DNA from: Planctomycetota bacterium
Lineage (GTDB): Bacteria > Planctomycetota > MHYJ01 > WSZJ01
NCBI GenBank assembly: GCA_009773755.1
Contig: WSZJ01000037.1
Coordinates: 1-64,000, forward strand
Direction: 5' to 3'
DNA: 64,000 nucleotides
The notes below the pieces were generated by a model that saw only the letters and a program-made list of their open reading frames with translations, was not told where the DNA came from and made no database searches. Below are positions 9,981 to 19,158 of this stretch, piece after piece; positions within the stretch are counted from its first letter, which is position 1, and every line of letters begins with the position of its first letter. The translations under genes were made by a program, and so were the position numbers.

Positions 9981-10874
9981 CTACTTCAGAACCGCCGCGA
10001 TGCTGACCTTCCCCTTCAGTCCGAACTCGCCGCTGACGTAGTCGCATTTCGTGCGCAAGAGCGACACCACGCGGCCGGGGATTTCGTCCTTGTGCTCGCT
10101 CAGCACGTAATAATTTGCCTGGCCTTTGCCGATGACGACGTCGGCCGAGGCGATCGCTTCGCGCAGATCCCGGCTCATTTCCCTCCAGGAGATTCCGAGC
10201 GTGTCGGGCCCGGCAACGATGACCCGGTCGGCGACCTCGGGGATGCCGCAGGTGTCGCCGTCGGCGACGACGGCGTCGCTGGTGATCGGCCCGCCGCGGA
10301 GCGGGACCGTGACGCGAGCGCCGAACGCGCGGATTTCCTTCACGAGAACCCGGTCGAAGGCAAGTTCGCCGACATTGTCCGGAATGTAGAGCAGGTCCTT
10401 CGCGCCCCGACAGATCGCGTGGATCGCCTCTACCTGGTCCACCGCGAGCGGCTTCGCGACGCTGTCCGACAGCCGCGCGTGAATGTCCGCTTCCGTCATG
10501 TCGTACCCCGCGCCTACCGTCCTGAAATCGAGTTCGTTGCCGGCGATCGCCCAGCGCAGGCGCAGCCGGAATCGTTCCGCCTCTGAAAGTTTCTGCGTGT
10601 CGGTCTCGACGCGATTTGAAAGCGAGATGCCGATTTCATTGCACTTGTCGCGAAGCGCCTTGAAGGGCATTTCTCGCCCGAGGATCTGCTTGAGGATTCT
10701 GTGGACACCGGTGATGAACTCGCTGGGTTCGCGTTCCAGGTCGAACCTGCCGTTGAGATAATCGAGAACGGCGGAGCGCACGTGGTCGCGGACTTCCGGC
10801 GAATCCGCTTCGAGCCTGGCGGCGCCGATGACGTCGTCGAGGACGCATTCGAAACAGCCAGTGCGCGCGCGCAT
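9981..10874 (-). CDS. DUF89 / ARMT1-like damage-control phosphatase
   Basis: MRARTGCFECVLDD...IPDNVGELAFDRVLVKEI...DVVIGKGQANYYVL. Confidence 0.87.
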   Translation of the reverse strand: MRARTGCFECVLDDVIGAARLEADSPEVRDHVRSAVLDYLNGRFDLEREPSEFITGVHRILKQILGREMPFKALRDKCNEIGISLSNRVETDTQKLSEAERFRLRLRWAIAGNELDFRTVGAGYDMTEADIHARLSDSVAKPLAVDQVEAIHAICRGAKDLLYIPDNVGELAFDRVLVKEIRAFGARVTVPLRGGPITSDAVVADGDTCGIPEVADRVIVAGPDTLGISWREMSRDLREAIASADVVIGKGQANYYVLSEHKDEIPGRVVSLLRTKCDYVSGEFGLKGKVSIAAVLK

Positions 10875-10910
10875 GGGGGCGATGGTACGTGCGCTTGGAG
10901 AGGAGGAGAA

Positions 10911-10953
10911 GGATGGCGGAGGCTGCGGAGGCTGGCGGAGGCTGGCGAAAGCT
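10911..10953. repeat. decamer tandem repeat, left arm (ggcggaggct)n
   Basis: ggcggaggct gcggaggct ggcggaggct ggcgaaagct; reverse complement of the array at 11041. Confidence 0.8.
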
Positions 10954-11040
10954 AAGGACCATGCTCTTTCGGGAGGCAATTCGTTGAACCGTCGTCAATG
11001 AGGGCCCTCCATAGAGCAGAATGCCGAGGCAAATGCCGTT

Positions 11041-11080
11041 AGCCTCCGCCAGCCTTCGCCAGCCTTCGCCAGCCTCCGCC
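11041..11080. repeat. decamer tandem repeat, right arm (agcctccgcc)4
   Basis: agcctccgcc agccttcgcc agccttcgcc agcctccgcc. Confidence 0.85.
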
Positions 11081-11234
11081 TTCCTGCCTCACCCTGCGGC
11101 TGGAATTTTCCAATGAACCCGCTGCACTGGACGTCCTATATACAGTCAGGTTTGACGCGGCGCTTGCGGGGCTGCTATTCTCCCCGTCTCGCCGCACGTC
11201 GTTCAGCGCCAACCATTTAAGTCGCGGAGCACCC

Positions 11235-12776
11235 ATGGCGGCCCGGGGGAAACCCTTCAGCATCCTCGCCCCCCTCCTTTTCGTCGGCCTCGCCGCCGGC
11301 TTCGTCGGCCTCTACTTTGTTCGCCACTCGCAACCTCCCGCGCCGGCGACGCCCCCGGACCCCCGCGCCGGCCAGATCGCCGCTTCCCTCGAGGCCGCCG
11401 ATAATGCGGAGAAAGCCGGACAGTGGGAGCTGGCCCGCAAGGCGCTCGAGCGCGCGGTCGCGCTGGATACGGGGAATGCCGTCCTGAAAGGAAGGCTCGA
11501 GGAAGCGGTCGAGGAGGAGAAGCGCGCCATGTTGATCGCGGAAGCCGCTGAAGCGAGGAAGGCGGGCGACCCGACGGCAGAGGCGGCGAAGCTGGAGGAA
11601 GCCCGGCGGATCCGGGAGGCGAGCGATCTGCGCGGCCGGCAGGCTGCGGCGGAATTGACGGCCGCGGTGCAGCGCGCGCAGGCGGCGGAGAAGGACGGCT
11701 GCGTGCCCCTGGCGATCGAATCCTGGCGACAGGTTTCCACGGCCGCGGAGAATCGCGATGCGAAGGAGTATTTCGCCGCGCATCCTTCGGAAGCCGTGCA
11801 GGACGCGGCAGCGGACGCCGTCGCGAAGCGGCTCGCGGCGCTTCAGGCGCGGCTTGACGACGGAGAAAAGTCGGATCTGGCGAAGCGGGCCGAGGGGCTG
11901 GCGCGGGAGGGGGTGACCGCGAAGTCTGAGGGCCGCATGACGACGGCGATCGCGAAGCTGAAGGAGGCGATCGGGCTGGAGGCGAGGGAGGAGTGGAAGA
12001 AAGCGCTGGAAGAAACGCAGGCGTACGTGACGGACAGCGAGAAGTTTCTCGACGAGGCCTTGAAGCTGTACGAGAAAAAGGAGTGGCGGGAGACCCGCGA
12101 AAAGCTCGAGTTGGCGCTCTCGTTGAACAAGGAATGCGCCGCCGCGGCGAAGCTGCTCCCCGAGGTGAAGGCGGCGGCGGTGCGCAGGGGGATGCTGGCG
12201 GTCCCTGCGGCGACGGTCGTCGCCGCCGGCACGGAGTCGAAAGTGAAGGCGTTCTATATCGACCCGACCGAAGTCTCGGAGGCCCAGTACTGCACGTACC
12301 TTCGCGCGGAAGGCCAGCCGGTGCCGATGCGCTGGCGCAACACCGGCAAGCCCGAGGGCGATGGCTCGCTTCCCATAATGGGGATCAGCGCGAAGGAAGC
12401 GGCGTCGTACGCGGCGTGGGCGGGAAAGCGGCTTCCGACGGAATCGGAGTGGCTGGCCGCAGCCGGTGCCGGCGACGGCCGGGCCTATCCGTGGGGAGCG
12501 GATTGGGACGCCGCGAAGGCGAACGCGAAGTCGCCCGCGCCGTGGGCGTGCGGCTCGAATGCCGCAGGCGCGAGCCCCTGCGGCGCGCGGGACATGGCGG
12601 GAAACGTCGCCGAATGGACCTCCACCACTGATAACGGCAAACGCGTCGCGAAAGGCGGCAGTTTCCTCTTCCCCGAATCTTCCTGCGCCCTCACGTGGCG
12701 CTGGCTTGAAGACGACGATCTCGGATTTCCCGGGATCGGGTTTCGATGCGCGGCGGACGGCGATGAAGAAAAGTGA
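11235..12776 (+). CDS. membrane-anchored formylglycine-generating-enzyme/SUMF1-domain protein with TPR/coiled region
   Basis: N-terminal TM; VKAFYIDPTEVSEAQYCTYL, GKRLPTESEWLAAAG, YPWGADW, ARDMAGNVAEWTST, GGSF, GFRCA. Confidence 0.9.
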   Translation: MAARGKPFSILAPLLFVGLAAGFVGLYFVRHSQPPAPATPPDPRAGQIAASLEAADNAEKAGQWELARKALERAVALDTGNAVLKGRLEEAVEEEKRAMLIAEAAEARKAGDPTAEAAKLEEARRIREASDLRGRQAAAELTAAVQRAQAAEKDGCVPLAIESWRQVSTAAENRDAKEYFAAHPSEAVQDAAADAVAKRLAALQARLDDGEKSDLAKRAEGLAREGVTAKSEGRMTTAIAKLKEAIGLEAREEWKKALEETQAYVTDSEKFLDEALKLYEKKEWRETREKLELALSLNKECAAAAKLLPEVKAAAVRRGMLAVPAATVVAAGTESKVKAFYIDPTEVSEAQYCTYLRAEGQPVPMRWRNTGKPEGDGSLPIMGISAKEAASYAAWAGKRLPTESEWLAAAGAGDGRAYPWGADWDAAKANAKSPAPWACGSNAAGASPCGARDMAGNVAEWTSTTDNGKRVAKGGSFLFPESSCALTWRWLEDDDLGFPGIGFRCAADGDEEK

Positions 12777-13386
12777 GCTTCCGGTAGCGACGCCGCCGCC
12801 GGCCGCGGAAGCGGGCGGGGATGCGGACCTGATCCGTCGCGCGCAGCGCGGGGACGGCGACGCGTACGGGCAACTCGTCGTGAAGTACCAGGACCTCGTC
12901 TACAACGCGGTCTTCCGGATGGTGAACCGGGAGGACCAGGCGGCGGACATCGCGCAGGAGGCGTTCGTGAAAGGGTGGCGCGCGCTGGGGAGCTTCGAGG
13001 GGCGCGCGCAATTCGGGACCTGGATTTACCGGATCGCCATCAACGCGTGCATCAGCGACCGGCGCGGGCTGAAGCGGCGAAAGGCAACGAGCCTGAACAG
13101 CGCGATGAGCGGAGGCGAGGACGGCGAAGGCGGGATGGATGTCGCGGACGACGCGCCGGAGCCTGTGGAGCAGCTGGTGGACAACGAAAAGGTGAGGCTG
13201 GTGCAGGAAGCGATCGGCGAGTTGGAGCACGAGTTCAGGACGATGATCGTGCTGAGGGACATGGAGGGGCGGCCGTACGAGGAGATCGCGGAGGTGCTGG
13301 AAGTGCCTGTCGGGACGGTGAGAAGCCGACTGCACAGGGCGAGGCAGGCTCTGAAGGACAAGTTGAAAACCAAGCTGGAGAAGTAG
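12763..13386 (+). CDS. RNA polymerase sigma-70 factor, ECF subfamily
   Basis: DLIRRAQRGDGDAYGQLVVKYQDLVYN...AADIAQEAFVKGWRAL...YEEIAEVLEVPVGTVRSRLHRARQALK. Confidence 0.95.
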   Translation: MKKSELPVATPPPAAEAGGDADLIRRAQRGDGDAYGQLVVKYQDLVYNAVFRMVNREDQAADIAQEAFVKGWRALGSFEGRAQFGTWIYRIAINACISDRRGLKRRKATSLNSAMSGGEDGEGGMDVADDAPEPVEQLVDNEKVRLVQEAIGELEHEFRTMIVLRDMEGRPYEEIAEVLEVPVGTVRSRLHRARQALKDKLKTKLEK

Positions 13387-13473
13387 GTAGGAGGTAGTGG
13401 GTAGGAGGTAGGAACGGCCGGTCGCCGCTGGGCCGTTGGTCTTTTCTACTCACTACCCCGTACCTCCTGTCCC
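13387..13473. repeat. facing heptamer tandem repeats: (gtaggag/gtagtgg)4 and (ctactca/ctacccc)4
   Basis: gtaggag gtagtgg gtaggag gtaggaa at 13387-13414; ctactca ctacccc gtacctc ctgtccc at 13446-13473; starts directly after the sigma factor stop codon. Confidence 0.88.
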
Positions 13474-13542
13474 GGTGGTTCATTCAAAACCAAGAAAAAA
13501 CAAAAATCGGAACTTTCCACGAACTCCTGTAGTCAAAGAACC

Positions 13543-15678
13543 ATGAGCACCCAGGACCCCGTCAGCAGCAAGGAAACACTCGTCCTCCCGGACGCGATGA
13601 TCGGCCGCAAAGTCGGCGGTTACGAGATTCGCGGGATCCTGGGAAAAGGCGGGATGGGGGTCGTGTATCGGGCCCATGACGCGGCCCTTGACCGCGAAGT
13701 CGCGCTGAAACTGCTCCCGCCCGCGCTCAGCGCCGATGCTGAATACTCGGAGCGCTTCATCCGTGAAGCCCGAATGGCCGGCAAGCTCGACCATGCGCGA
13801 ATCGTGCCGGTCTACGCCGCCGGGTCGAGCGACCAGGGCGCCTGGATTGCGATGCAGCTCGTGCGCGGCCGGACGCTGGCTGAGGAGCTGCACGACGGAA
13901 TGCGGCCGACATTTTCGAGCGTTCTGCGGATCGCGAAGCAGACCGCGGAGGCGCTCGGCGCCGCGCACAAGGCGGGGCTGATCCACCGCGACATCAAGCC
14001 CGGAAACCTGATCATCGACGCCGACGGGAACGTCAAGGTGCTGGACTTCGGCCTCGCGCGCCCGACGATTCCCTCCGGCCACACGCAGGACGGGACGTAC
14101 CTCGGGACCCCCGAGTACTCCAGCCCGGAACAGTGCCAGACCAACGACATCGACGGCCGCGCGGACCTCTACTCGCTCGGCGTCGTGATGTACGAGATGC
14201 TCGGCGGGCGCATTCCGCACGTCGCCGAAACGCCCCTCGCGCTCTTCACCAAAATCGTCAACGACGAGCCGCTCGCCCTTCGCGACCTGAACCCGAAGGT
14301 TCCGCCCTCGCTCGCCGCGATCGTGGCGAAACTGATCGCAAAGAGCCGCGACTCGCGGTACGCGGACGCCGCGGCGCTTGTCGCCGACCTGGAGAAAGTC
14401 GTCGGCAAGGACGGCCCCGCGCGGCCGCACGAAACCGTCGTCGTGGGTCCCGCCGACCGCGCCCGCGTCGCCGCCTGGACCATGGCGGGCGTCCTGGCGA
14501 CCCTTCTCGTCGCCGCCGTCATTCACTCCAGCCCCTGGAGCGGCGCGGCGATCGGCGCAGGGAACAACTCCGGCGCGGTCGCAACCAACGGAAGCGGCTC
14601 CGGCGTCCAGCCGGTTCCGCAAACGCCCACCGAGGCCGACGGCCGTATCGTTCTCCTCGACTTCAAAAACATCACCGGAAGCTCGGACCTCCGCTGGCTC
14701 GAATCCGCGCTTCCTGAGCTCATCGCTTCCAGCCTTGCCACACGCGAGGGTCTCAATCCGCTGGATCGGGATGAAGTCACCGCGGCGATGAAGAAGGAAT
14801 TCAACGCGCGCCTGACTTCGGGCGGCGGCGACAACGTGGAGCAGGCCCAGGCGCAGGGCGTCAAGGTGCTCGAGGCTCTGAAGGCCGGCGTGCTCGTGCG
14901 CGGGTCGTTCGTCACTCAGGGAAAGAAGCTCCGGGTGCTGACGACCGTGCTCGTGCGGCGCGGCGAAATGCTGGAAGTGGCGGGCCGGTCGCAGATCGAC
15001 GAAGCGACCGAGAACATCCTCGAGATCGCCGACCGGATTGCGGGCGACATTGCGGGCGCGCTCGCGGCGCGGCGCGGGGACCGCGGTGAGCTCGAGAAGC
15101 GGCTCCAGGACAAGACCCAGGTAGGGCGTCTGAAGGCGGCCGATGCCTCGACAAGCGATAAACTCCTGGCACTGACAAAGGCGGGAAGTTCCCTCCGGCG
15201 CCGTGTCGAGAATTTCGAAAAGCAGCGGGGCGGCCGGAAGGAAGACAAGAAGAAGCACGGGGATTCCCCCGCCGAACGTCCCTCGGACGACGCGCGCGAA
15301 CCCGCCGGGGCGGCCGGCGTTCCCGACGCGGCTCCGGCGGAAGGAGCGGGGTGGACTGGCGGCGCTCGCAAGGAACTGACGGACGAGGAGAAGCCCGAGA
15401 AGGGCCACGCGGACGGTGGCGAAGTGGCCGGCGACAAACCGAAGCCCGCGACACCGCCTCCTGCCGGGAAGGACGACTCAAAGGCGGAGCCGGAACGGCA
15501 AGCGCCGCAGGAGCCTGAGATCGGCCAGAATCAGGAAGAACACTTGCGCGAGGACCATTTCGGCGGCGCGAATGCCGAGGATTTGCTGCGCGAGCTTCGC
15601 AAATACGCCGAAGAAATCCGTGAGAGCGAAAAGGACCTTGCGGAAGTAGAGCTGGGGGCCGAAGGGACCGCCAAATGA
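13543..15678 (+). CDS. transmembrane Ser/Thr protein kinase (PknB-like)
   Basis: ILGKGGMGVVYRAHDAALDREVALK, HRDIKPGNLIIDADGNVKVLDFGLA, GTPEYSSPEQ; TM after the kinase domain. Confidence 0.95.
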   Translation: MSTQDPVSSKETLVLPDAMIGRKVGGYEIRGILGKGGMGVVYRAHDAALDREVALKLLPPALSADAEYSERFIREARMAGKLDHARIVPVYAAGSSDQGAWIAMQLVRGRTLAEELHDGMRPTFSSVLRIAKQTAEALGAAHKAGLIHRDIKPGNLIIDADGNVKVLDFGLARPTIPSGHTQDGTYLGTPEYSSPEQCQTNDIDGRADLYSLGVVMYEMLGGRIPHVAETPLALFTKIVNDEPLALRDLNPKVPPSLAAIVAKLIAKSRDSRYADAAALVADLEKVVGKDGPARPHETVVVGPADRARVAAWTMAGVLATLLVAAVIHSSPWSGAAIGAGNNSGAVATNGSGSGVQPVPQTPTEADGRIVLLDFKNITGSSDLRWLESALPELIASSLATREGLNPLDRDEVTAAMKKEFNARLTSGGGDNVEQAQAQGVKVLEALKAGVLVRGSFVTQGKKLRVLTTVLVRRGEMLEVAGRSQIDEATENILEIADRIAGDIAGALAARRGDRGELEKRLQDKTQVGRLKAADASTSDKLLALTKAGSSLRRRVENFEKQRGGRKEDKKKHGDSPAERPSDDAREPAGAAGVPDAAPAEGAGWTGGARKELTDEEKPEKGHADGGEVAGDKPKPATPPPAGKDDSKAEPERQAPQEPEIGQNQEEHLREDHFGGANAEDLLRELRKYAEEIRESEKDLAEVELGAEGTAK

Positions 15679-17210
15679 ACTGCACAAACATCATCGAACG
15701 GCTGGGCGAGCACCTCGACCGGATGCTTCCGCACGCGGAAGCCGCCGAGTTCGATGCGCATCTCGCAACGTGTGGTTCGTGCCGCGCGGAGATGGACGAT
15801 CTGCGCCGCACGCTGGATGCAGTCAAGGCCCTTCCCCGCGTCCGCGCCCCGCGCGGTTTCGCGGCGGGCGTCATGGCGGAAATCCGGACCGAGCCGGCGG
15901 CGGCCACTGCGGGGCCTGCCCGGGTCACCCCGATCCGGAGCGCCACGGTCTTCATGCGCCTCGCGGCGAGCATTGCGGCGGTCTGCCTCGTGTGGGTCGG
16001 CGTTCGCGCCTTGCAGGTCGACCAGGCCATCCCACCGGCCACCGGGGTTGCGGCGAAGAACGAGCCCCTGAAGCGGACCGGCGAAGTCGACGAGATTGCT
16101 CGACTGAAGAAGGCCGGCGACGCGCGTGCTGCAGAAAACGCTTCCAAGACCCTGGACGCTTCGCTGGCCGCGGCGAAGGACGCGCCCGAAGGCCGGGGGT
16201 ACGCTCCGGTTGCCGATGGCATTTCGCCGCCCGCCCCTGCGGTACCTCAGGACGCAGGTGGCCTTCCGGACACGGCTGCGAGAAAAGGTGCGGCCGGCGA
16301 CCTCGAAAAGGCCGGCTGGGCCGCTCAGCCTGAAGAGAAAGCGCAGGGTCTCGCCGTGCAGCGCATCACCGTTTACTCGAGCGACATCGCCGTGGACACG
16401 TCGCAGCTCAAGAAACTGCTCAGCGAGTCCGGGTACACCTATTCCACGCAGAAGAAGGCGATTCTCGTGCGGGTTCCGGCAAGCGAGGCCACCCGCCTCG
16501 TCGCGTCTCTGGGATCCATGCCCGGCGGATTCCGCGCCGCGGACCGGCAGTCCCTGGACGCACTGGAGCGCCTGAAGAAGACCGACCAGAAGGCTGGAAA
16601 GTCGGACAAGAATGGCCAGCCCGGGGGCGGCGAAGGAGGTCTGACCGCGGACGCCGACGACCTCAAGGAAGCGCTGCGGCAGCACATCGACGAATCCCGC
16701 CGCGAAATCCAGAAGCAGGAAGAAGGGAAGAAGTTGAACGAGAAGAAGGCACCGGCTTCGGACCCGAAAGTGACAGCGGGAGGGGGAGGCGGCCTCAGCG
16801 GCAAAAGCAAGAACGGCGCTTCAAAGGAAAAGGACAGTGCGGGCGCCAAGGCCGTAGACCCGGCTGAGGGCGCTGACGAGCACGATCACGAAGAAGCCAT
16901 GGGCGCCTCTTCAGAGCCCGCGAAGGCTCCCGCAGGGCCGGTGATTGCGGGCGGAAACCGGCCGGAGGAAGCAGAAAAGAAGGAGCACGGCAAGGACGGC
17001 GGTCGCGGCGACGACACCTACAAGGATCCAGGCGAGCCGAAGCCCGAGGCCGGAGGCACTGACGACGTAGAAGGCCGGGTCCGGCGCGAGAAGGAACTGG
17101 GCGAAAAGCTGTCGGACGAACTGCGGAAGCTGGAATCGGAACGAAAACTGGCGGATGCCGAGGACGCGGTCGTCATCTACATCGAGTTCGAGGAGCCGGC
17201 GGCGAAGTAG
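15675..17210 (+). CDS. anti-sigma factor, zf-HC2-type zinc finger, TM, long charged extracytoplasmic tail
   Basis: MNCTNIIERLGEHLDRMLPHAEAAEFDAHLATCGSCRAEM (HxxxCxxC); single TM; ATGA overlap with the kinase. Confidence 0.86.
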   Translation: MNCTNIIERLGEHLDRMLPHAEAAEFDAHLATCGSCRAEMDDLRRTLDAVKALPRVRAPRGFAAGVMAEIRTEPAAATAGPARVTPIRSATVFMRLAASIAAVCLVWVGVRALQVDQAIPPATGVAAKNEPLKRTGEVDEIARLKKAGDARAAENASKTLDASLAAAKDAPEGRGYAPVADGISPPAPAVPQDAGGLPDTAARKGAAGDLEKAGWAAQPEEKAQGLAVQRITVYSSDIAVDTSQLKKLLSESGYTYSTQKKAILVRVPASEATRLVASLGSMPGGFRAADRQSLDALERLKKTDQKAGKSDKNGQPGGGEGGLTADADDLKEALRQHIDESRREIQKQEEGKKLNEKKAPASDPKVTAGGGGGLSGKSKNGASKEKDSAGAKAVDPAEGADEHDHEEAMGASSEPAKAPAGPVIAGGNRPEEAEKKEHGKDGGRGDDTYKDPGEPKPEAGGTDDVEGRVRREKELGEKLSDELRKLESERKLADAEDAVVIYIEFEEPAAK

Positions 17211-17229
17211 AAGTCAATTCAACGAACAG

Positions 17230-17261
17230 CCGGGACGACCATCGGTCGCCCCGGTTTTTTT
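17230..17261 (+). terminator. rho-independent terminator
   Basis: ccgggacgacc-atc-ggtcgccccgg followed by ttttttt. Confidence 0.85.
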
Positions 17262-17293
17262 ACGCCTGCCCGCCAGCCGGGTACCATCCACGG

Positions 17294-18040
17294 ATGCGGC
17301 GCGCATTCCCTCTCATCTTCGCGATCCTCGCCGGATGCGCTTCCGATCCGCCCCCTGAGCCGGCATGGGTTTCGGAGGCGGATCCAGGGCTGGTCGCGCT
17401 CGGCGGCACAACGCGAGTGGACATCGAGGTCGACTGGTTCGCCATGGTTCCCCCGGATGACGTGGCGCTCGAGGGCCTGGCGGTCGTCGCGAAACGCGAG
17501 TGCCCCGGAAAGGTCGTGACCATCCGGCGCGACACCGAAATCCCGGCCACCCGCTGGAAATCCTGCCGCGGGGACGCCATCGAAGTGGCGCTCGACGAGT
17601 GCCGCGGCCGGCAGGAAGCCGCCGACGGCGTCGCCTACGTCCATGTTCTCTACTGCCCCGTCAACCCCTGGGGAGAAGCGTACGCCTCAAACGGTCTCTG
17701 CCGCCGCCTGGAAAAGCCGTTCCCCCATTGGCAGATCTTCGTCTTCAAGGGAACGCTGAAGTCCCGCGCGATCCTCGGCCTGGGCGCCGACAAGATCGAT
17801 CGCTCCTGCCTCGTCCACGAGTTCGGTCACGCCCTCGGCCTGGTCGCGAATCCCGAGCACCGCTTCGAAGACGGCGGCGGTCACTGCACGGACACGGGAT
17901 GCGTCATGACCAAGCCCAAGCTCGCCGCCGTGCTGGCGAATGCCGCCATGGCCATCGCGACCGGCGAGATCCCGTGGGATTACTGCGTGAAGTGCTGCGC
18001 GGATCTCGAGCGCGCGCGGGCCATGTACGGCCGTCGCTGA
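17294..18040 (+). CDS. lipoprotein with archaemetzincin/metzincin-like zinc protease motif
   Basis: MRRAFPLIFAILAGCASD lipobox; CLVHEFGHALGLVANPEHRFEDGGGHCTDTGCVMTKP and CVKCC. Confidence 0.8.
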   Translation: MRRAFPLIFAILAGCASDPPPEPAWVSEADPGLVALGGTTRVDIEVDWFAMVPPDDVALEGLAVVAKRECPGKVVTIRRDTEIPATRWKSCRGDAIEVALDECRGRQEAADGVAYVHVLYCPVNPWGEAYASNGLCRRLEKPFPHWQIFVFKGTLKSRAILGLGADKIDRSCLVHEFGHALGLVANPEHRFEDGGGHCTDTGCVMTKPKLAAVLANAAMAIATGEIPWDYCVKCCADLERARAMYGRR

Positions 18041-18141
18041 AGCGATTCTTTGCCTGCTGAGCGTGACGTCCCTAGAATCCCGAGTCGCTCTATCGGGGCT
18101 TCCGGCTCCGGTTCACAGGGGGAATTGCCTAAGGGGTCGCC

Positions 18142-19158
18142 ATGGTCCCGCTTCGTCCACATTTTGCGGCCACTCTCATCGTGGCCGCCGCCATACTTTC
18201 CGGGTGCAAAACGCCCATGGCGACGCTTCAGGTGCGCCGCCCCCCCACCTTGGAGCTGCCGAGCGTGAAAGTGCTGGCCTTTGCCGACTTCGAGTCCGCG
18301 ACGAAAGGCGACGACGCAATCGCCCGCTACGTCCGCGATCAGTTCATCGCGGGCATTAATCGCGAAGGCGCGATTCAGGCGATGACTCTGGCGGAGGCGA
18401 ACGAAAGGTCCGCCGCTTCAGGCCTGAAAATCGAAGCGATCCTGCGCGGCCGGGTGTGGGCGGACTTCGTTCACATCCAGGGGCTGCGCGAGCCGGTAGT
18501 GACCAGCGATGTGGTCTGGGAAACGACGGACAAGGGGGTCAAGTTCATTGCCGAGGCGCACGACAAGGTCGAGACGCAGACCTATGAGGTGGTCAAGGCG
18601 TTCGTGAGCATCCAGCTCAACCTCGTGCAGGTCTCCGGGGTCGAGTCGAAGACGATCGCCGCGCTCTCGGGCGGCCGCGGGTTCCGTCAGCGGATCGGCG
18701 GCGGCTCTTCGTCGAGCTACGACCTCTGGACCGGGCGGGCGGAGGCGGCGGCAGCCAAGGGGGAGCGGAACAAGGATGCGCTGCTGCGCCTCTCCGCGGA
18801 CCGCGCCATCCGGGAGTTCGTGAAGGCGATCAGTCCGCACCAGGAGACAATCACCGCGGTGATCGCGAAGGGAGGCGACGGATCGGCCGCTTCGATGATC
18901 CGGTCCGGCCAGTACGATCAGGCGATTCAGCGGCTGGAGCCCGGTTTGAAAAGCGCGACAAAGGATCGTGCGCCGGACCTGTACAACCTGGGGTTGGCGT
19001 ATGAGGCGACGGGAGACACGGCGTTGCTGGAAGCGGCCGTGCATTTCTACCGGAAGGCACTGGAATTCGATCCTGAGAACGAGGACTACGCGGCAGGGCT
19101 GGGGCGGGTCGAACGGCTGATGCGCGGCAAGGCGAAGCTCGCGGAGGGTATCCGGTGA
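18142..19158 (+). CDS. TPR-containing lipoprotein, tandem family member A
   Basis: AAAILSGCKTP lipobox; DRAPDLYNLGLAYEATGD. Confidence 0.85.
   Translation: MVPLRPHFAATLIVAAAILSGCKTPMATLQVRRPPTLELPSVKVLAFADFESATKGDDAIARYVRDQFIAGINREGAIQAMTLAEANERSAASGLKIEAILRGRVWADFVHIQGLREPVVTSDVVWETTDKGVKFIAEAHDKVETQTYEVVKAFVSIQLNLVQVSGVESKTIAALSGGRGFRQRIGGGSSSSYDLWTGRAEAAAAKGERNKDALLRLSADRAIREFVKAISPHQETITAVIAKGGDGSAASMIRSGQYDQAIQRLEPGLKSATKDRAPDLYNLGLAYEATGDTALLEAAVHFYRKALEFDPENEDYAAGLGRVERLMRGKAKLAEGIR

Noticed and set aside
13480-15408. 642-aa minus-strand ORF
   Set aside because: Antisense shadow of the Ser/Thr kinase.
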